Notes: generated by a model not told the origin, from the letters alone. Counted from the stretch's first letter, positions 43,172 to 52,161 are shown. The stretch: 64,000 nucleotides of DNA from Streptomyces sp. NBC_00569 (GCF_036345255.1 NZ_CP107783.1:434001-498000), one strand, 5' to 3'. A program made the numbers and translations.

Positions 43172-44460
43172 CCGGCACCGCCTTGGGGAGCGAGGTCGAG
43201 TGCGGCCCGCACCGTCCATCCCGCGCCGGCGGGACCGGCGCTGACGTGTCCCCTGTAGAGAGCGACTCGTTCCCGCATGCCCACCAGGCCGTGTCCTTCC
43301 TCGTTCGCCGGTCCCCGCCGGCCGGCCGGAGCGGCTGGGCCGGAGTCCTGGACGGTGATGGTCAGCCGCGTGTTCTCGACGACGATCGCCAGGTTCGCGC
43401 GCGAGTCCGCGCCTGCGTGCTTCAGCGTGTTCGTCAGTGCCTCCTGCACGATGCGATAGACGGTCAGCTGCACGCCGCTGTCGAGGGCGTCGACGTCACC
43501 GCCGGTACGGTAGATCACGTCCAGGCCGGCGGCACGGACCCCCTCGCACAGCGCGTCGATGTCCGCGAGCCCGGGCTGCGGGCTCAGCTCGGGCTCGGTG
43601 CGCGGGCCGTCCGCCTCGCGCAGCACGCCGAGCAGGCGCCGCAGTTCCCCGAGGGCCTGGCGTCCGGTGTCGCCGATGAGGTGCAGGGCCTCCCTGCCCT
43701 GTTCCGGCGCGACGGTTGTGGCATAGGCACCCGCGTCCGCGAGTGTGACGATCACCGACAGGTTGTGGCCGACGATGTCGTGCATCTCGCGGGCCACCCG
43801 CGTCCGTTCGGCCGCGACGGCGAGCCTGCCGCGCTGGTCGCGTTCTATCTCCAGCCGGGCCGCACGGTCTCGCAGGCCGGCCAGCTGAGCCCGCCGGATC
43901 CGGATCATCAGGCCGAGCGCGAGGGCCGCGGTCGCCGTGCTGAGGAGAAAGAAGAGGGCGTCCCATACCGACACCGCCGGCGAGACCCGCACCGCGACCA
44001 GGCCCACCGCACCCGCCATGACCGCGCATGCCCACGGCAGCTGTCGCAGCCGCCCGTGCAGGGCCAGGCTGTACAGGGCGACGAAGAGGGCGACATCCGC
44101 GCGGAGGGCTGCACCGAGACACCACTGCAGGACGAACACGGCCGTGACCGCACCGAAGGCCGCCGTGGGCGATCGCCGCCGCCACAGCAGCGGCAGCACC
44201 AGCCCGGCCTGCAGGGCCAGCATGCCGACCGTGGGGAGCTGGACGAACGCCACGCGCAACCGGCGCGGACCGTCGCCGCCCCCGGCGCCCCCCTGCAGCA
44301 GATCCGGCAGGCAGCACACCAGGAAGACCAGGACCACCACCACGGTGTCCGACACCCACGGACGGGCCCGGTCGGCGTGCCGGAGCCACTCGCCGCCCCG
44401 GCCGAGCCGGGCGACCAACGGCCCCATCCCGCAGAGGTCTTCGGTGGTCACGGAGTTCAC
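43168..44460 (-). CDS. NarL-type sensor histidine kinase (HisKA_3)
   Basis: 430 residues from GTG 44460; a longer reading from TTG 44517 exists but has no better ribosome site. Five or six membrane helices (about 35-185) form the sensor part, without a large extracellular domain. HisKA_3 follows with His227 in AREMHDIVGHNLSVI, and HATPase with VQEALTNTLKHAGA and GHGLVGMRERV. Membrane-embedded kinases of this kind next to ABC exporters often sense the substrate or the transporter's state. Cognate regulator is downstream with ATGA overlap; ABC genes are upstream. Confidence 0.9.
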   Translation of the reverse strand: MNSVTTEDLCGMGPLVARLGRGGEWLRHADRARPWVSDTVVVVLVFLVCCLPDLLQGGAGGGDGPRRLRVAFVQLPTVGMLALQAGLVLPLLWRRRSPTAAFGAVTAVFVLQWCLGAALRADVALFVALYSLALHGRLRQLPWACAVMAGAVGLVAVRVSPAVSVWDALFFLLSTATAALALGLMIRIRRAQLAGLRDRAARLEIERDQRGRLAVAAERTRVAREMHDIVGHNLSVIVTLADAGAYATTVAPEQGREALHLIGDTGRQALGELRRLLGVLREADGPRTEPELSPQPGLADIDALCEGVRAAGLDVIYRTGGDVDALDSGVQLTVYRIVQEALTNTLKHAGADSRANLAIVVENTRLTITVQDSGPAAPAGRRGPANEEGHGLVGMRERVALYRGHVSAGPAGAGWTVRAALDLAPQGGAG

Positions 44461-44521
44461 CAGCCCTTGATGGGGGTCCGGTCCAGGATGCGGGTCCGTC
44501 CCCTGATGCGGAGGCAATGTC

Positions 44522-45382
44522 TCAGGCGTCGCTGCGCAGCAGCCGGTACGCCGCTCCGGCCAGCGCCAGTGCTGTCCAGCCGAGGAGGACGAGGAGCCCG
44601 GCTCCCGGCGAGAGGGTGGTGGAGTCGTGGGCCACGGCGAACATCGACGCGCCGGCGTGGCTCGGGAGGTAGGGGTCGAGGTCGCCCTGCCACGAGCTCG
44701 GCAACAAAGTGATCAGTCCGGGGACGAGCATGAGGGCGGCGACAAGTACCGAGATGCCGCCGGCCACGGACCGCAGCAGCGCGCCCAGGGCCGTGCCGAT
44801 CACACCGACCAGACCGAGGTAGAGGCCGGCGCCCAGCAGGCTGCGTACGACACCGAAGTGGCCGAGGTCCATGGCGGCGGGCGTGCCGGAGACGATCCGG
44901 CTTCCGGCGAGGAAGGCGACGAACGCGCCGACGGTGGCAACCACCAGCGCGACCAGCCCGTACACCGCCGCCTTGGACCACAGCACGGGGAGCCGGCACG
45001 GCACCGCGACGAGGGTCGAGCGGATCATGCCGGTGGCGTACTCCCCCGCCGTGATCAGCACACCGAGTACGCCGAGGGCCAACTGGGCGAAGTTCGTGCC
45101 GAAGAGGGACAGGCTCACGGCCGTCGCGGAGGCGAAGTCGCCCTCCATGGGACGGCCGGAGCCGAGCCCGGACTTGTAGTGGCTCGCGGCGATGACGCCG
45201 AAGGCGACGAGGAACAGCAGGCCCAGTCCCAGGGTGATCCAGGTCGAGCGCACGGACCAGAGTTTGGCCCACTCCGAGAGCAGCACACCCCGTCCGGTCA
45301 CGCGGTAGACGGGCCCGGCCGGAGCGGCCTGCGCGGACTCGGGGGTATCGGGGGTGTCGGGGGTTGCCGTGAGAGTGCTCAT
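44522..45382 (-). CDS. ABC-2 type transporter permease
   Basis: 286 residues with six hydrophobic helices. After a Pro/Thr-rich cytosolic N-terminus, LLSEWAKLWSVRSTWITL is the entry to helix 1 and typical of drug/antibiotic ABC-2 permeases. AGEYATGMIRSTL is the conserved coupling region that contacts the ATPase. Its ATG overlaps the ATPase stop (ATGA). With the ATPase it should form a homodimeric-permease exporter; the substrate is unknown, perhaps an antibiotic or lipid. Confidence 0.92.
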   Translation of the reverse strand: MSTLTATPDTPDTPESAQAAPAGPVYRVTGRGVLLSEWAKLWSVRSTWITLGLGLLFLVAFGVIAASHYKSGLGSGRPMEGDFASATAVSLSLFGTNFAQLALGVLGVLITAGEYATGMIRSTLVAVPCRLPVLWSKAAVYGLVALVVATVGAFVAFLAGSRIVSGTPAAMDLGHFGVVRSLLGAGLYLGLVGVIGTALGALLRSVAGGISVLVAALMLVPGLITLLPSSWQGDLDPYLPSHAGASMFAVAHDSTTLSPGAGLLVLLGWTALALAGAAYRLLRSDA

Positions 45383-46317
45383 GCTGCGCTCCCGGAGGGG
45401 TCGGCGTCGGTCGTGGAACCGTGGTACTCCACGGCGTCCCTGGTCAGATCCATGAAGGCTTCCTCCAGCGACACCGTCTTCGCGGTCAGTTCGAACAGCG
45501 GGATTCCGTGCTCGGCCGCCCTCAGCCCGATCTCGCGGGCGGTCATCCCGGTCACCTGCAGTTCCTCGGAGCCGACGCGGCCGATGACCTCCACGCCAGG
45601 ACCGGACAGCACGTCCCGCAGCCGGGTCGGGTGCTGCGTCGCGACCTTGACGGTGCCACCGCCCGCCTCGCGGACGAGGTCCCGTACGGTCGTGTCGGCC
45701 AGCATCCGTCCCCTGCCGACGATGATCAGGTGGTCCGCCACCAGTGCGACCTCGCTCATCAGGTGCGAGGAGACGAACACCGTCCGTCCCTCGGCCGCGA
45801 GGGAGGTCAGCAGATTGCGGATCCAGAGCACTCCCTCTGGGTCCAGACCGTTGACGGGCTCGTCCAGCATCACCGTCTGCGGATCGCCCAGCAGCGCGGC
45901 GGCGATGCCGAGCCGCTGCCCCATGCCGAGGGAGAAGGCACCGGCCCGCTGGTGCGCGACGCTGCCGAGACCGGCCAGTTCGATGACCTCGTCGACGCGG
46001 CGGCGCGGAATGCCGTGGGTGAGCGCGAGCGCCCTGAGGTGGTTGCCTGCCGAGCGGCCCGGGTGGATCGACTTGGCCTCCAGGAGCGCTCCCACCTCCT
46101 GCAGGGGCGCCTGGTGGCGGGCGTAGCGGCGGCCGTTCACCGTCACGGAGCCGCTCGTCGGCGCGTCGAGCCCGACGATCATGCGCATGGTCGTGGACTT
46201 GCCCGCGCCGTTGGGTCCCAGGAATCCGGTGACCGTGCCCGGCTTCACGGTGAAGTCCAGATCGTCGACGGCTGTCTTCTCCCCGTACCTCTTCGTGAGC
46301 TGCTGTGCGTCGATCAT
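45379..46317 (-). CDS. ABC transporter ATP-binding protein (drug-export type)
   Basis: 312 residues. Walker A GFLGPNGAGKSTTMRM, Q-loop, signature FSLGMGQRLGIAAALLG (LSGGQ variant with LGMGQ), Walker B TVMLDEPVNGLDPEG and H-loop VSSHLMSE. A C-terminal extension of about 90 residues ends SLEEAFMDLT, as in the DrrA/CcmA-like family. First gene of a four-gene operon: ATPase, permease, histidine kinase, response regulator. Confidence 0.94.
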   Translation of the reverse strand: MIDAQQLTKRYGEKTAVDDLDFTVKPGTVTGFLGPNGAGKSTTMRMIVGLDAPTSGSVTVNGRRYARHQAPLQEVGALLEAKSIHPGRSAGNHLRALALTHGIPRRRVDEVIELAGLGSVAHQRAGAFSLGMGQRLGIAAALLGDPQTVMLDEPVNGLDPEGVLWIRNLLTSLAAEGRTVFVSSHLMSEVALVADHLIIVGRGRMLADTTVRDLVREAGGGTVKVATQHPTRLRDVLSGPGVEVIGRVGSEELQVTGMTAREIGLRAAEHGIPLFELTAKTVSLEEAFMDLTRDAVEYHGSTTDADPSGSAA

Positions 46318-46508
46318 CGGCTTCTCTCTCTTTCGGACTGCGCTGTTCGACACGCCTGACGCCTCCTCCGCAACGCTAAGACCGCGATGGCCCCGATCCC
46401 GTGGTACCGGGGGCTGAAGGGGGCCGGTCGGGTGGTACCGGGGTACTACGCGCCCCAGCCATGTGGGCACGGAGCGACTCTGCGGCTGCCGTCCCGGCCG
46501 ACCGCTGG

Positions 46509-47588
46509 TCAGGAGGCGTGAGCCGTCGGGTGCGAGCCGAGGGCACGTAACCGCTGTCCCCGTACCACCCGGCCGGCGGCCGTCTTCTGCAGCAGCCCGT
46601 AGGCCAGGACCGGCAGGAGCAGATGTGGTTTGTCGGGCAGCGTGGTGGTGATCAGGACCGCGCTCGCGCTGCTGTTGTTCATGCCGCAGGCGAGCGTGAG
46701 GGACGACGCCGCGGGAGCGTCCAGTCCCAGCAGACGCGCCGCTCCGCGACCGACCGTGAACGACAGCAGGCAGACGCTCGCCGCCACGGCCAGTGCGGCG
46801 GCGAGCAGCAGCGGACGCGGGTGGGCCAGGAACGAGCCGAGGGCGCCGCAGGCATTGACGTAGGTGAGGAGGAATGAACCGACCAGGGCAACGGGTACGC
46901 CGACGCCGAGCACCCGGCGCAGCCACGGCGCCGGCAGCGCCAGGCGGCACACAATGCCTGCCGTGCACGGCAGGACCACTCCGACCAGGGCGAATCCCCC
47001 GTCGCCGGCGTGCAGGGCCCGGGTGAGCGCGTCGGCGTAGCCGCCTCGGAGCAGCGGCACCAGGGCACCGGCGACGAGGGGGATGGTGAGCGGGCTGAGG
47101 AGGGTGGACGCGAGGACGAGCCCGACCATGGTCGGCTGGTCACCGGCTCCCTTGCCGGTCCACACCGTGGCTCCGGCGGCGACGGGCATGGCCACGATCA
47201 GGATCATCGCGGTGACCAGGCCGCTGCCCCCGTCGGTGTCGGGCGTCCGCCGCAGCAGGAACGCCACGACGGGGATGGCGAGGAGCGGAATCGCGAGGTG
47301 CAGAACGAGCCCGGCCAGCAGGGGGATCGGACAGCGCAGCAGGGTCCCCAGCGCACGTAGCGGCACCTGGAGTCCGGCCGAGAAGAGCACCAGGGAGAGC
47401 AGCAGCGGTGCGGTGGTCAAGGACAGGTGGCCACTCGCGCCGAGGGGCAGCGAGTGGGCTCGGCGCAGCCACAGTCCGGGGCCCGGGAGGAGCAGGGCGG
47501 CCGCGTAGGACAGGACGACTCCGCGGCCGAGCCGGCGTCGTAACCAGTCGGTCGCCTTGTCGGACCGGGCAGCGCTTCGGGTGTTCAG
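46509..47588 (-). CDS. bile acid:sodium symporter family transporter, start codon unclear
   Basis: About 359 residues if read from CTG 47588, which follows GGAAGAAGG; no in-frame ATG or GTG exists before the first helices, and TTG at 47420 would cut off a hydrophobic segment. Nine or so membrane helices; LFSAGLQVPLRALG, the GATVWTGKGAG region and SLTLACGMNNSSASAVLI in helix 8 are typical of the BASS/SBF fold (sodium-site motif near NNSS). Such homologues transport organic anions or metabolites. Flanked by, but not in, the ABC and uppP operons. Either a CTG start or a lost start codon is needed. Confidence 0.82.
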   Translation of the reverse strand: MNTRSAARSDKATDWLRRRLGRGVVLSYAAALLLPGPGLWLRRAHSLPLGASGHLSLTTAPLLLSLVLFSAGLQVPLRALGTLLRCPIPLLAGLVLHLAIPLLAIPVVAFLLRRTPDTDGGSGLVTAMILIVAMPVAAGATVWTGKGAGDQPTMVGLVLASTLLSPLTIPLVAGALVPLLRGGYADALTRALHAGDGGFALVGVVLPCTAGIVCRLALPAPWLRRVLGVGVPVALVGSFLLTYVNACGALGSFLAHPRPLLLAAALAVAASVCLLSFTVGRGAARLLGLDAPAASSLTLACGMNNSSASAVLITTTLPDKPHLLLPVLAYGLLQKTAAGRVVRGQRLRALGSHPTAHAS

Positions 47589-47811
47589 GGCGGCCTTCTT
47601 CCGTCGCAGGAGCAGAGGCGGGAAGGAAGGCCGGTATGCGCCGGGCCACGCAGTTGTTCATCCGCCCACTGTGCTCCCCCAGGGCGGGGTGGTGCGTGCC
47701 GTGCCGCACGGCATTCAGGATGCGTTCAGGTGTCCGTCGGCACGGACGGTGCCGTCACGCCGTGCGGCTCACACGTTCCTCCTCGACGGCTACCGCGGCG
47801 GTGCCATCGCT

Positions 47812-47829
47812 GTGCCGGCTGCCCGGCAC
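47812..47829 (-). terminator. hairpin GTGCCGG / CCGGCAC downstream of uppP
   Basis: Perfect 7-bp stem with a CTGC loop, 34 bases past the uppP stop. A second 7-bp hairpin (TGCCGTG / CACGGCA) follows at 47697-47713. Together they suit termination of the PAP2-uppP operon. Confidence 0.5.
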
Positions 47830-47862
47830 GGCGACGGCCGGCGGCGCCGCACCGTGGCCTGT

Positions 47863-48699
47863 TCAGGCGTTGAGGACTCCGGCGCCCAGAAGGGCGAACA
47901 GGAGGACGCCCACGACGATCCGGTAGATCACGAAGGCGTTGAAGCTGTGCCGGGCGACGTACTTGAGCAGCCACGCGATGGACGCGTACGCGACGATGAA
48001 CGAGACCACGGTCCCCACGATGAGAGGCGCGGTGTCCGCACCGGCCCCGACGGCATCCTTGAGCTCGTACACGCCGGCGCCGGTGAGCGCGGGGATGCCG
48101 AGGAAGAAGGACAGGCGGGTGGCGGCGACGCGGTCCAGATCGAGGATGAGCCCGGTGGACATGGTGGCCCCGGACCGCGAGAAGCCGGGGAAGAGAAGGG
48201 CGAGGATCTGGGAGGAGCCGACGAGCATGGCGTCCTTCAGGCTGGTGTCGTCCTCACCACGCTTGTGCCGGCCCATCTGGTCGGCGGCCCACATCAGTCC
48301 ACTGCCGACGATCAACGACGCGGCCACGACCCAGAGCGAGGCGAGCGGGCCCTCGATCAGAGGCTTGGCGGCCAGCCCGACGACGACGACGGGAATGGTG
48401 GCGTAGATGACCCACCAGGCGAACTTGTAGTCGTGGTGATAGCGCTGGTCACGGTGGCGCAGGCCGCGTCCCCATGCGCCCAGGATCCGGACGATGTCCT
48501 TGAAGAAGTAGAGCAGTACCGCGGCGATGGCGCCGACCTGGATCACCGCGGTGAACGCGACGACGGACTTGTCGTCCACCGGGATGTTCATCAGCCCTTC
48601 CGTGATCTTCAGATGGCCGGTGGAGGAGACGGGCAGGAACTCCGTCACTCCCTCCACCACGCCCAGGATCACGGCCTGTCCGATGCTGATGGCGCTCAC
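47863..48699 (-). CDS. uppP: undecaprenyl-diphosphatase UppP (BacA type)
   Basis: 278 residues from GTG 48699. Active-site motifs EGVTEFLPVSSTGHL (helix 1 loop) and PGFSRSGATMSTGL (second loop), with eight hydrophobic segments in between and after. It dephosphorylates C55 undecaprenyl pyrophosphate outside the membrane so the lipid carrier can be reused for peptidoglycan; overproduction gives bacitracin resistance. The start overlaps the stop of the PAP2 gene (GTGA), so both lipid phosphatases are made together. Likely controlled by the BlaI operator upstream. Confidence 0.95.
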   Translation of the reverse strand: MSAISIGQAVILGVVEGVTEFLPVSSTGHLKITEGLMNIPVDDKSVVAFTAVIQVGAIAAVLLYFFKDIVRILGAWGRGLRHRDQRYHHDYKFAWWVIYATIPVVVVGLAAKPLIEGPLASLWVVAASLIVGSGLMWAADQMGRHKRGEDDTSLKDAMLVGSSQILALLFPGFSRSGATMSTGLILDLDRVAATRLSFFLGIPALTGAGVYELKDAVGAGADTAPLIVGTVVSFIVAYASIAWLLKYVARHSFNAFVIYRIVVGVLLFALLGAGVLNA

Positions 48700-49391
48700 G
48701 TGTACTGCCTTTCCATCGAGAGTGCGTGGTCGGCCCGGCGCCGCCACAGAAGAACAAGGAGTGTCGCCGACGCCGCCCAGCAGGCGGCCAGCAGCCATCC
48801 GGCCGCGACATCGGTCGGCCAGTGCATGCCGAGGTAGACACGGGTGAGGCCCACGGTGGTCGCCCAGATCGCGGGGACGGCGAGCAGGATCGGCCGCACT
48901 CGGCCCTGCACCCTGCGGTGCACGGCGAGGGTGAGCAGGAGGGCGACCACCATGGACGTCGTGGTGTGGCCGGAGGGCATGGACCATCCGCCGGCTTGAG
49001 CCGCCCAGTCCGCGGCCGGCGGTCTCGGCCTTGCCAGTGCCGAGGCCAGTGCCATACGTGGCAGTTGCGCGGAGGCCAGGGCGAGTACCCCCGCGAGGGC
49101 GCCTCGCCAGTAGGTGGTGCGTTGCGCGAGTGCCCCGGCCAGTGCCGCCAGCGCGTAGGCCGGCGCGCCGCTGCCGGTGTCGGTCACGACGGTGGCCAAC
49201 TGCCGTGCCCAGGGCGGACGGTGGTCGAGCACCCACCCGTGCACGGCCGTATCCAGCGCGAAGGGCGACGCCCGTGTCGCGACCGCGGCGAACAGGGTCC
49301 CGAGCAGGACACCGCACACTGCCAGGACTGTCACGGCAGGCCACCACGGCATGCTGTCGCGCCGAGGGCTGTGGGCAGACGAAGAGGGCAT
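48696..49391 (-). CDS. PAP2 superfamily phosphatase (membrane)
   Basis: 231 residues from ATG 49391. Motif 1 ALARPRPP (KxxxxxxRP-like), motif 2 PSGHTTTS and motif 3 RVYLGMHWPTDVAAG, distributed over five or six membrane helices as in BcrC/PgpB-type lipid pyrophosphatases. Likely removes phosphate from undecaprenyl pyrophosphate or phosphatidylglycerol phosphate. Overlaps uppP by GTGA. Its promoter region contains the perfect palindrome shared with the divergent blaI gene. Confidence 0.92.
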   Translation of the reverse strand: MPSSSAHSPRRDSMPWWPAVTVLAVCGVLLGTLFAAVATRASPFALDTAVHGWVLDHRPPWARQLATVVTDTGSGAPAYALAALAGALAQRTTYWRGALAGVLALASAQLPRMALASALARPRPPAADWAAQAGGWSMPSGHTTTSMVVALLLTLAVHRRVQGRVRPILLAVPAIWATTVGLTRVYLGMHWPTDVAAGWLLAACWAASATLLVLLWRRRADHALSMERQYT

Positions 49392-49456
49392 CAGGCATCC
49401 TGTGAGCGGGGTCCACCCCACGCAGGGACGTGACAGCGGGGCCGGCGGACACATTG

Positions 49457-49478
49457 TCTTCTATTCGCGAATAGAAGA
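49457..49478. promoter_or_regulatory. perfect 22-bp palindrome between PAP2/uppP and blaI/M56
   Basis: Half-site TCTTCTATTCG followed directly by its exact reverse complement. It ends 5 bases before the blaI GTG start and about 65 bases from the PAP2 start. This is the position of BlaI/MecI operators, where one dimer can repress both directions. Confidence 0.75.
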
Positions 49479-49483
49479 TACGG

Positions 49484-49912
49484 GTGACTGTAGACCAGGA
49501 AGACAGGAGGACGGCGTTGGGTGCTCAGGGACATGCTTCCGAGGCAGGTGGCAGGCGCCGGGCCAACGGCGCGCTGGAGTCCGAGATTCTCACCTTGCTC
49601 CACTCGGCCGGACGCGCCCTGACGCCCGGGGACGTTGCTGAACTCCTGTCGGCGTCCCCCGCGCACACCACCGTGGCCACCACGCTCGCCCGTCTGCACA
49701 GCCGCGGCGTACTCGAACGCACTCCGGTCGGTCGCAGTTACGCGTACGCACCCGTCTTTGACGAGTCGGGGCTGACGGCCAGGCACATGCATCAGGTGAT
49801 GGCGGCAGGCACCGACCGCGCCTCTGTGCTGACCCATTTCGTGGGTGAGCTGTCCGACGACGACGAAGACCTGCTGCGCCGCCTGTTGGGCAGCGACGGC
49901 AACAACGGGTAG
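49484..49912 (+). CDS. blaI: BlaI/MecI/CopY-family repressor
   Basis: 142 residues from GTG 49484. The winged helix (about 28-95) reads LESEILTLLHSAGRALTPGDV, then HTTVATTLARLHSRGVLERT, with Arg-rich wing. The C-terminal dimerisation segment (FDESGLTARHMHQVMAAGTD, DEDLLRRLLGS) is that of the actinomycete BlaI type. BlaI is inactivated by a partner M56 protease after a cell-wall signal; the partner starts 15 bases downstream. The N-terminal 27 residues are a disordered extension. Confidence 0.92.
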   Translation: MTVDQEDRRTALGAQGHASEAGGRRRANGALESEILTLLHSAGRALTPGDVAELLSASPAHTTVATTLARLHSRGVLERTPVGRSYAYAPVFDESGLTARHMHQVMAAGTDRASVLTHFVGELSDDDEDLLRRLLGSDGNNG

Positions 49913-49927
49913 CGGGGAAACGTACCG

Positions 49928-50860
49928 ATGCACCTGGCCGTCTACCTGCCGCTGCTGCTGCCCGCGCTGGCCGGCCTGAGCGCGGGCCCGCTGGCCCGCC
50001 GCCTCGAACCGCGGCTGGCGACGTGGCTGTTGACCGCCGCCACACTGATCCTGGCCGTGTCCAGCACCATGGTCCTCGGCCTGTTGGCCGTGGCCGGACT
50101 GGTGCGTCTCCCCCTGATCGACGCGCTTGAGGGCTACTCGCCCTCGGTGATCGCCCGGGAGGACCCGGCGGCCTGGCCCGCCGCCCTCGCGGGAGCCGTT
50201 CTGCTGACCCTCGCGGTGGCGGCCACCGTCCGTCTCACCGTGCGCCGCGCCGGGGCGCTGTGGTCCGCCGCTCTCGAAGCGGCCTGCCTGCCCGGGAGGG
50301 GATCGGTCGTCATCACCGACGACCGGCACGCCGACGCCTACACCATGCCCGGACTGCCCGGCCGCATCGTCATCTCCCACGGCATGCTCGACGCTCTCGA
50401 CCCCACCGGCCACGACATCATCCTGGCCCATGAGCGGGCGCACCTGAACCACCATCACTACGCGTTCGTCACGCTCGCCCAGATCTCGGCCGCCGCCAAC
50501 CCGCTGCTCCGCCCGTTGGCCACGTCCGTCGCCTACACGGTCGAGCGGTGGGCCGACGAGTACGCCGCACTCCACACCGGCGACCGGCGCGCCGTCGCCG
50601 AGACCGTGGCCAGAGCTGCCGTGGCCACCAAACGAACCCGCGCGCTGCGCCTGCCCTCAGCGGCCCTGGGGGTTCTCGGCCGCAGCCCGGCCCCGGGCGT
50701 CATCCCCCGCCGAGTCGCGGCCCTGCTCGAGCCTCCCCCACGCAGACCGGCCCACCTCCTCGCCGCGGCCGGAGCGCTGGTGGGGGTGAGCAGCGTCTGC
50801 GTGCTGGAAGCCGCGCATGACTTGCACGAGTTCCTGGAACTCGCCCACCTGCGTCGATGA
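49928..50860 (+). CDS. M56 family metallopeptidase (BlaR1-like, short)
   Basis: 310 residues. Three N-terminal membrane helices, then the zinc site HERAH (168-172, HExxH) following IVISHGMLDALDPTGHDIIL, and a glutamate in VERWADEYAAL as third ligand. A fourth helix lies near the C-terminus (AGALVGVSSVCVLEA). Unlike BlaR1 there is no extracellular penicillin-binding domain, so the signal must come from another sensor or from the membrane. It probably cleaves the BlaI encoded just upstream. Confidence 0.92.
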   Translation: MHLAVYLPLLLPALAGLSAGPLARRLEPRLATWLLTAATLILAVSSTMVLGLLAVAGLVRLPLIDALEGYSPSVIAREDPAAWPAALAGAVLLTLAVAATVRLTVRRAGALWSAALEAACLPGRGSVVITDDRHADAYTMPGLPGRIVISHGMLDALDPTGHDIILAHERAHLNHHHYAFVTLAQISAAANPLLRPLATSVAYTVERWADEYAALHTGDRRAVAETVARAAVATKRTRALRLPSAALGVLGRSPAPGVIPRRVAALLEPPPRRPAHLLAAAGALVGVSSVCVLEAAHDLHEFLELAHLRR

Positions 50861-50895
50861 GTGCGCTCCGGTATGGACGACCGGGGGTCCGGGCC

Positions 50896-51681
50896 TCAGT
50901 GCCTGTGCGCGTCAGGGCGGAACAGGTGCCGTCGAGCGATGAGTTCGACGGTCACGGCGACAGCGATGGCCTGCACGGCCATGAGGGCGATCAGCACGAA
51001 GAGCTGCACCGCCCCGGCCATCACCGGGCTCGCACCGCCCAACAGCATGCCCACGAACGCTCCGGGAAGCGTGACCAGGCCGACCGTACGGGTCTGGTCC
51101 AAGCCCGGGAGCATGGCGTCCGACGCCGCGGGCCGGGCGATCTCCATGCGCGCGTCGCGGTCGAGGAAGCCCAGTGCCATCGCGGCCTCGACCTCCCCGC
51201 GGCGCTGTTCCAACTCGTGCAGGGCGCGGCGCCCGGCGAGGACCGTCACCGTCAGGGCGCCGCCGATGAGAATGCCGGTGATCGGAACGAGCGCGAGGCC
51301 CTTGAGGGGAACCAGTCCCGTGAGCAGCAATGCGGCCACCGTGGGGACGACACCGGCGGCGATGGGTGCGGCGGTCAGCCACCAGGTGCGGTTACTGGTC
51401 AGCCGTCGGCCTGCCGTACGGACCGCGACGCCGAACATCACGACCAGGAACGCGACCAGGCCCGCCACCGTGGTGACTGCCCAGGTGATGACCACGGACA
51501 CCGCGGCGAGCTGAGCCGCCGCACGCACTCCCGCGACCAGGATCTCCCGCGGCCTGCCCTCGGACGAGTCAGGAGACAGACGAAACCAGTAGGCAACCCC
51601 CGCCGCCACCGCGAGCAGTACGACCAGCATCACTCCAAGCGTGATGTTGACCGGGAAAAGAGATCTTGCGCTCAGCGTCAC
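50896..51681 (-). CDS. FetB/UPF0014-family ABC transporter permease
   Basis: 261 residues from GTG 51681. Seven hydrophobic segments. ALVPITGILIGGALTVTVLAGRR and the loop ALGFLDRDARMEIARPAASDAM, LPGLDQTRTVGLVTLPGAFVGMLLGGASP (in parts) form the conserved coupling region of YbbM/FetB proteins. FetAB exports iron in Escherichia coli, but the usual ATPase (FetA) is not next to this gene here. Convergent with the M56 gene (36 bases apart). Confidence 0.88.
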   Translation of the reverse strand: MTLSARSLFPVNITLGVMLVVLLAVAAGVAYWFRLSPDSSEGRPREILVAGVRAAAQLAAVSVVITWAVTTVAGLVAFLVVMFGVAVRTAGRRLTSNRTWWLTAAPIAAGVVPTVAALLLTGLVPLKGLALVPITGILIGGALTVTVLAGRRALHELEQRRGEVEAAMALGFLDRDARMEIARPAASDAMLPGLDQTRTVGLVTLPGAFVGMLLGGASPVMAGAVQLFVLIALMAVQAIAVAVTVELIARRHLFRPDAHRH

Positions 51682-52084
51682 ACGCCTCACCGTAGATGCC
51701 GCGGCACTGCAGGTACGACTGTCAGCCCGTCCCGTTGGCCACGTCCGCGCGGGAGACGTCGTGCGGAGGCAGGTGAGGGAGAGGCCTGAGGCATCAGATA
51801 TCAGGCATGGCATCGCATTCTTGATCGTCGAGGCCGATCACGCTTCATCTTCCTGACAGTCCATCATCGGCTCACCGAGCGGCGTGCAGGCTCTTCGGCC
51901 GATGGCGACGGCGGCAGCTTCCTCACGACCGTCTCGGGAGATCGCCACCTCGCAGGTCGGGCGGGGCTCACCGATCTGGACGTCGCGCAACCACGGGCGG
52001 ATCGACCGGGTTTTCGTCGGCGTTCCGACCCTCGGGATCCTGGGGTTCGTGTACGACCGGACCCTGCACACCATCGCGATACGT
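51682..52084. other. gap with one doubtful small open frame
   Basis: About 400 bases. A minus-strand frame 51838-52074 (ATG 52074, 78 residues, MVCRVRSYTNPRIPRVGTPT... then an Ala/Glu-rich end) has no known family and no clear ribosome site. If real, it is divergent from the oxidoreductase and shares its operator. I see nothing else. Confidence 0.3.
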
Positions 52085-52110
52085 GTACTCCACAAGTACG
52101 GAGCTAGGGT
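52085..52110 (+). promoter_or_regulatory. operator GTACT-N5-AGTAC and -10 TAGGGT
   Basis: GTACTCCACAAGTAC (52085-52099) lies between the expected -35 position and a TAGGGT hexamer (52105-52110). The dyad matches the GTACT/AGTAC half sites bound by HxlR-family redox regulators. The oxidoreductase start (GTG 52162) is 52 bases downstream. No hxlR gene is adjacent. Confidence 0.6.
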
Positions 52111-52161
52111 ATGAACGACGGGCACATCAGCGGAAACCGCGAGATCGGAGAACGGGACCAA

